NCBI GenBank assembly: GCA_900752065.1 | Contig: CAADTT010000072.1 | Span: 1-54,451 of the forward strand | Origin: Lachnospiraceae bacterium | GTDB lineage: Bacteria > Bacillota > Clostridia > Lachnospirales > Lachnospiraceae | Reading direction: 5' to 3' | DNA length: 54,451 bases | In this document: positions 50,768 through 54,451 of the stretch, in pieces | Layout of the letters: each line of letters opens with the position of its first letter | How positions within the stretch are numbered: position 1 is the first letter of the stretch | Made by a program: the position numbers and the translations under genes | Notes under the pieces: generated by a model | Databases searched by the model: none | Seen by the model: only the letters and a program-made list of their open reading frames with translations | What the model was told of the DNA's origin: nothing

Positions 50768-51016
50768 ATGGATGAAAAAACAATGGTAGCAGATACACTG
50801 GCAGGCATCAACGGTGAACTTACCCGCTATGCGGGAATGATCGCACAGTCCGAAAACCCGCAGTTAAAGCAGACCTTAAAGCAGATCCGCAACCAGTGCG
50901 AGATGTCTCAGGAGGAGCTTTATCAGATTGCCCGCAGCAAACAGTACTATGTTCCGGCTGCAAAAGCTACTGCTGAGGAAGTCGCACATGTGCGATCAAT
51001 TCTGACACAGGGCTAA
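50768..51016 (+). CDS. Small spore-coat-like protein (CotF-like), second of a pair
   Basis: An 82-aa helical protein, 13 bases after the previous gene. ADTLAGINGELTRYAGMIAQSENPQLKQTLKQIRNQCEMSQEELYQIA resembles a ferritin-like helical pair seen in CotF-type coat proteins. The two genes may form one two-chain helical unit. A terminator lies about 120 bases downstream. Confidence 0.65.
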   Translation: MDEKTMVADTLAGINGELTRYAGMIAQSENPQLKQTLKQIRNQCEMSQEELYQIARSKQYYVPAAKATAEEVAHVRSILTQG

Positions 51017-51101
51017 GCCAACGGCGGAAAGAAAAGGGATCTTCAATTAAGGAGATTATAAGAATTTCAGTTCTTGCCATGTGTGAGAAACTATGTTAGG
51101 C

Positions 51102-51160
51102 TAGGATTAGAAATTGATCCTACAGGAATACGGCGCCCGGTATTGTGCCGGGCGCTTTTT
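51102..51160 (+). ncRNA. Candidate structured RNA or 3-prime UTR with terminator
   Basis: TAGGAT/ATCCTA forms a hairpin (about 51102-51122) followed by the strong GCGCCCGG/CCGGGCGC terminator at 51133-51155. TTGCCA (51076) and TAGGCT 17 bases later are a possible promoter. It may simply be the 3-prime UTR of the coat-like genes. Confidence 0.3.
51133..51155 (+). terminator. Strong intrinsic terminator
   Basis: GCGCCCGG (51133-51140) pairs with CCGGGCGC (51148-51155), followed by TTTTTCAT. Confidence 0.9.
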
Positions 51161-51197
51161 CATATCATAGTCCTGTTTATTTTAAGGGGGTATTTTC

Positions 51198-51875
51198 ATG
51201 ATTCGAAAGAAACTACATAAATTTGCAGTCTTGTCTTCCCTGAGCCTCATCCTTCTTTTTCCTGTAAAGGCGAAGGCGGCAGACTATCATCTCGTTCGGC
51301 ATGATACAAAGATGACCTGTATAGACACAGCAACAGGAACGGCAGTAAAATCCAGATTTATTACCTATAAAGGCCATACCTATTATTTTGACGCAGAAGG
51401 CTATGCCCACACGGGATGGCTGAAACGCGGAAAGGATTTTTATTTCTTCAAGGCTGACGGTTCCATGGTAAAAAAACAGTGGGTGAACCAGTATTATTTT
51501 CTGGCAAACGGAAAAATGGCCCGGAGCCGATGGGTTACAAAAACGTCTTATGTAGGGCCTGACGGACGGCTGATCCCCGGTTACAAAAAAAATACAAAGG
51601 CCGGGTTCGTCAAGACAGCAGAAGGAAAAAAATACAGAAATCGTGACGGCAGTTATTCCGAGAAGACCTGGCAGTGTATCCGAGGCGACTGGTACTACTT
51701 TTACTCCACCGGGATCATGGCAAAAAACCGCCAGATTGGTAAATTCTATGTAGATAAACAGGGCCGCATGGTTATCAATAAGTGGGTCCGCATCGGAAAT
51801 CGCAAGTATTATTACGGCACAGACGGTCGGTTGAAAAAGAGCCAGCCTCTCAAGTCTCAGAAATCAAAAAAATAA
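51198..51875 (+). CDS. Secreted protein with choline-binding-type cell-wall repeats
   Basis: A signal peptide (about residues 1-27, ending AKAADYH) is followed by repeats of the CW_binding_1 type over the rest of the protein: GHTYYFDAEGYAHTGWLK, KDFYFFKADGSMVKKQW, YYFLANGKMARSRW, DWYYFYSTGIMAKNR, KFYVDKQGRMVINKW and RKYYYGTDGRLKK. There is no enzymatic domain, so it is probably a wall- or spore-surface binding protein. AGGGGG precedes the ATG. Confidence 0.82.
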   Translation: MIRKKLHKFAVLSSLSLILLFPVKAKAADYHLVRHDTKMTCIDTATGTAVKSRFITYKGHTYYFDAEGYAHTGWLKRGKDFYFFKADGSMVKKQWVNQYYFLANGKMARSRWVTKTSYVGPDGRLIPGYKKNTKAGFVKTAEGKKYRNRDGSYSEKTWQCIRGDWYYFYSTGIMAKNRQIGKFYVDKQGRMVINKWVRIGNRKYYYGTDGRLKKSQPLKSQKSKK

Positions 51876-51899
51876 GGCATGCTTTCGTATGCAGAAAGG

Positions 51900-51937
51900 G
51901 CGCCGCACCAAGGTCTTTCTTATCTTCGGTGCGGCGC
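51900..51937. terminator. Bidirectional terminator
   Basis: GCGCCGCACC (51900-51909) pairs with GGTGCGGCGC (51928-51937), followed on the plus strand by TCTTCTTAG and between convergent genes. Confidence 0.8.
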
Positions 51938-51942
51938 TCTTC

Positions 51943-52785
51943 TTAGTTACTTCTGTTCCGGTTACTGCTCTTATGGAGCCTCTTCCTTACAAAGACAATG
52001 TTATGTACATTGTCCGGAGCCTTCTTCTTTTTCGTTTCGAATACATCCTCATGCTTTTTGATAAACACAGACATACTCTTATATCCATAATTTCGGGAGT
52101 CAAATCCCGGGCGTTTCTGGCTGAGCTGGAACCCCACATTTGCCAGATTCAGCCACTCGTCCTCCTCCAGCATTTTTAGGATTTCCGTAACAATGTCATC
52201 CTCTGTGGGGATGGATATTTCTGCCTGCACTTCTTCCGATGCATCTGCCTCTGTTTCATTTACTGCTGTCTCCAGCGGTTCCTTCGGTTCTTCTGTCACT
52301 GCCGCTTCCGTCACTCCGGCCATTTTCTCCGGCTCTTCAAGACTCTCCACACCTGTCTTATAGATCAGATCCAGGATCTTAAACTCATTGCATGCCTTTG
52401 CCAGAGCCTCTTTTGTTTTCTGCTCTCCCATACCCACAACTCTTTTTCCGGATTCCTTCAGCCTGTATGCCAGCTTTGTAAAATCACTGTCGCTGGATAC
52501 AATGCAAAACACATCAATATTTCCGGTATATAAAAGATCCATGGCATCGATCGTCAAAGCCTGGTCTGCGATGCTCTTCCCATTTGCATAGTTGATCTGC
52601 AGGACAGGGGTGATTCCCTGCTCCGGCAGTACCTTGTACCAGCCTTTGACGCTGGGTGATGTGACAGAGCCGTACATGCGGCAGATTTTGATGTTTCCGT
52701 ACTGCAGCGCTTCCTGTTTAATGTACTCTGCATATTTCGATGAGATATTGTCTCCGTCAATCAAGATTGCGATTTGTTGCTCCAT
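51943..52785 (-). CDS. NYN-domain protein with OST-HTH/LOTUS domain
   Basis: Probable RNA-acting protein. The N-terminal NYN (PIN-like nuclease) domain shows ILIDGDNIS with Asp10 and Asp12, SIADQALTIDAMDLLY and the SSDSDF motif, with GMGEQKTKEALAKACNEF ending the domain. After an acidic linker (about 155-195), DDIVTEILKMLEEDEWLNLANVGFQLSQKRPGFDSRNYGYKSM is an OST-HTH/LOTUS domain, which binds RNA in other systems. The 280-aa product lies alone, with its own promoter. Related LabA/DUF88 proteins are widespread, but targets are unknown. Confidence 0.85.
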   Translation of the reverse strand: MEQQIAILIDGDNISSKYAEYIKQEALQYGNIKICRMYGSVTSPSVKGWYKVLPEQGITPVLQINYANGKSIADQALTIDAMDLLYTGNIDVFCIVSSDSDFTKLAYRLKESGKRVVGMGEQKTKEALAKACNEFKILDLIYKTGVESLEEPEKMAGVTEAAVTEEPKEPLETAVNETEADASEEVQAEISIPTEDDIVTEILKMLEEDEWLNLANVGFQLSQKRPGFDSRNYGYKSMSVFIKKHEDVFETKKKKAPDNVHNIVFVRKRLHKSSNRNRSN

Positions 52786-52887
52786 ATTTACCTTCTTTCA
52801 AAAATCAGCCATTCCTGTCTGCTATTTTCATTTTATTTTTCTGATATCATGATCCACTACCATTCAGCCAAGGACTGAACTGTAACC

Positions 52888-52916
52888 ATTATCCTACAAT
52901 TCTGATAAAGATGCAA
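52888..52916 (-). promoter_or_regulatory. Promoter of the NYN/OST-HTH gene
   Basis: Minus-strand TTGCAT (52911-52916) and GATAAT (52888-52893), spacer 17. A TTCAG/CTGAA hairpin lies in the 100-base leader. Confidence 0.65.
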
Positions 52917-53006
52917 CACATTTTATTTTTTATATACAAAATTGACCAATACTGATTTAAAAAATGCCCCGGAATCCGGATTCTGCAAATTTTCCAAATC
53001 AGAAAA

Positions 53007-53028
53007 GGACGGCAGATCAACACCGTCC
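53007..53028 (-). terminator. dnaJ terminator
   Basis: Minus-strand GGACGG (53023-53028) pairs with CCGTCC (53007-53012), followed by TTTTCTG. It lies 13 bases past the dnaJ stop. Confidence 0.7.
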
Positions 53029-53040
53029 CCTGGTTTTCTT

Positions 53041-54243
53041 TTAATTATTATCCTCAAAGGTCTCCTTCAGTTTATCCATAAATCCCTTCTTCTTCGGTTT
53101 ATCCTTCGGTCTCTCCTGTGCCTTCTCTTCGTTCAGGTTCAGCCCCAGAGAATTGTCGCTGGCGGCGTCAAACTTCCTCAATGCAGACTTTGCCTCTTCA
53201 TTCAGCTTCGTCGGCACCTGAACAACCAGCGTCACATAGTGGTCGCCGCGCACAGATTTATTTCTGAGGGATGGAACGCCTTTTCCTTTCAGGCGCACCT
53301 TCGTATCGGTCTGCGTCCCCGGCTTCACCGTGTAGAGTACATCTCCGTCCACCGTGCTGATCCGCACATCACCGCCCAGCGCCGCCTGTGCAAAGGTGAT
53401 CGGCGCCGTGGAGAAGATATTCATATCCTGCCTCTGGAAGATCGGATGGCGTGAGACATTGACCTCCACAAGAAGATCTCCTCTCGGACCGCCGTTGACT
53501 CCCGGCTCACCCTTCTCGCGGATACGGATACTCTGACCATCATCAATGCCTGCCGGAATCGTCACGGCAATCTTCTTTCTGCTGGACGTGTAGCCCGTTC
53601 CATGACATCCGGTACATTTTTCTTTTACGATCTTTCCGCTGCCGCCGCATTCCGGACAGGTCTGCACATTTCTTACGGTACCGAACAGGGATTGCTGAGT
53701 AAAGACTACCTGCCCCTTTCCGCCGCATTTCGGACAGGTCTCCGGGCTGGTTCCCGGCTTCGCTCCTGTTCCATGACAGGTGGTACACTCATCCTTCAGG
53801 TTCAGCTCGATCTGTTTCTCACAGCCAAAGACTGCCTCCTGGAAGGTAATCCTTACGCTGGTGCGAAGGTTTGCGCCCTTCATAGGCCCATTGTTCGCCC
53901 TTCTCGTTCTGGACCCGCCGCCAAACAGATCACCGAAGATATCACCAAAAATATCTCCCATATCTCCGCTGAAATCAAAACCGCCAAAGCCGCCTGCTCC
54001 GCCGCCGCCCTGTTCAAAGGCTGCATGGCCAAACTGGTCGTACTGCGCCCTCTTCTGTGGATCACTCAATACCGCATATGCCTCTGACGCCTCTTTAAAC
54101 TTCTTCTCTGCCTCCGCATCTCCTGGGTTCATATCCGGGTGATATTTTTTGGCCAGTTGTCGGTATGCTTTCTTTATTGTGGAATCATCAGCGCCCTTAT
54201 CAACGCCGAGAACCTCATAATAATCTCTCTTGCTCTCTGCCAT
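53041..54243 (-). CDS. dnaJ: Chaperone DnaJ
   Basis: DnaK co-chaperone. Residues 1-70 are the J domain with HPD in KKYHPDMNPGD, then a Gly/Phe-rich stretch (GGGGAGGFGGFDF), four zinc motifs (CTTCHGTG, CPKCGGKG, CPECGGSG, CTGCHGTG) and the C-terminal substrate-binding region. AGGTGAGG lies before the ATG at 54243 (400 aa). The MITE-like repeat begins 55 bases upstream of its start, where dnaK would be expected. No dnaK is in the window, and no promoter is clear. Confidence 0.97.
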   Translation of the reverse strand: MAESKRDYYEVLGVDKGADDSTIKKAYRQLAKKYHPDMNPGDAEAEKKFKEASEAYAVLSDPQKRAQYDQFGHAAFEQGGGGAGGFGGFDFSGDMGDIFGDIFGDLFGGGSRTRRANNGPMKGANLRTSVRITFQEAVFGCEKQIELNLKDECTTCHGTGAKPGTSPETCPKCGGKGQVVFTQQSLFGTVRNVQTCPECGGSGKIVKEKCTGCHGTGYTSSRKKIAVTIPAGIDDGQSIRIREKGEPGVNGGPRGDLLVEVNVSRHPIFQRQDMNIFSTAPITFAQAALGGDVRISTVDGDVLYTVKPGTQTDTKVRLKGKGVPSLRNKSVRGDHYVTLVVQVPTKLNEEAKSALRKFDAASDNSLGLNLNEEKAQERPKDKPKKKGFMDKLKETFEDNN

Positions 54244-54298
54244 AATCCTCACCTATTCTACTATCTATTGTGCCGCATTTCCTGGTACATTACACCAG

Positions 54299-54451
54299 AC
54301 TAGTACATCGTTCAAAAATTGGCTAGACCAATAACGCAGTATCAATTTTCACTCTGCAAAGAAGAAAATCGACGGCGTAGCGGTGGCTACGTCTAGATTT
54401 TCTGATGTAGCAGATGGAAATTCAGACAAGTTATTGGACTAGATATTTGCA
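54299..54451. mobile_element. MITE-like repeat, right partial copy
   Basis: Starts with ACTAGTACATCGTTC, the outer end of a 38-base terminal inverted repeat whose partner is at 62-99. It includes an inner hairpin at 54363-54403 (AGAAAATC and GATTTTCT with a CGTAGC/GCTACG core). Its last 84 bases equal 1-84. The element is cut by the window end. Confidence 0.7.

Noticed and set aside
1..54451. Circular plasmid or phage genome because of the terminal repeat
   Set aside because: The content is core chromosomal genes with no replication, partition or phage genes.

Overview
The window reads as a chromosomal segment of a spore-forming, low-to-moderate G+C Firmicute, most probably a Lachnospiraceae gut anaerobe. 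The evidence is the gene orders (rplU-prp-rpmA-obg; rpmF-plsX-acpP-rnc-smc-ftsY; ylxM-ffh-rpsP-khpA-rimM-trmD-rplS), the N-terminally extended L27 with its Prp protease, a SpoVB homologue next to small coat-like proteins, the long prs type, and a secreted GH95 fucosidase with a BspA-type leucine-rich tail. The genus assignment is inference. No rRNA, tRNA, CRISPR array, prophage, plasmid replication gene or transposase gene was found. Nearly every operon start shows a clear sigma-A type promoter with a 17-base spacer.

Layout. 1-99 is part of a MITE-like repeat whose first 84 bases recur exactly at the right end. 289-1257 is a membrane-anchored C39-like peptidase. 1452-3011 is an SOS cassette: a LysM cell-division-inhibitor-like gene divergent from lexA across several LexA boxes. 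3273-8037 (minus) is the L21/L27/Obg operon running down to nadD, yqeK, rsfS and a small exporter. 8160-11161 (minus) is der-plsY-gpsA. 11298-12473 is prs. 12559-17109 (minus) is rplS with two signal peptidases flanking rbgA, then rnhB, yraN and pgeF. 17228-23026 (minus) is the SRP/S16/tRNA- and rRNA-modification operon, in which two secreted cysteine-peptidase-fold proteins are embedded. 23091-32459 (minus) runs DUF177-rpmF, a cytidylate-kinase-like gene, plsX-acpP-rnc-smc-ftsY and a threonine ammonia-lyase. 32607-39492 (minus) is central carbon metabolism: gap-pgk-tpiA and pta-ackA, plus one unknown gene. 39771-40727 holds a PHP phosphatase and an unlisted 51-aa membrane protein. 40933-45276 is the fucosidase. 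45587-48870 (minus) is the iscR-nifS-nifU-mnmA sulfur-transfer operon. 49004-51875 (plus) holds SpoVB, coat-like and cell-wall-binding proteins. 51943-52785 is an NYN/OST-HTH protein. 53041-54243 is dnaJ, followed upstream by the right copy of the repeat.

How it works together. Most of the window makes and targets proteins: ribosomal proteins S16, L19, L21, L27 and L32, their assembly factors (Obg, Der, RbgA, RimM, YhbY, RsfS), SRP and its receptor, and signal peptidases. Lipid synthesis (plsX, acpP, plsY, gpsA) and chromosome organisation (smc) are interleaved. The accessory layer is secreted or cell-wall enzymes, sporulation-associated genes and glycan degradation.

The less ordinary signals are: the 84-bp terminal repeat forming a MITE when the ends are joined; a 22-base motif present four times near gene boundaries; an identical inverted repeat laid over the -35 boxes of two ribosomal-protein promoters; an IscR-type operator; a hairpin array between pgk and tpiA; and a perfect 16-bp inverted repeat in front of the 51-aa membrane protein. 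I found no clear novel defence or multi-gene effector system.
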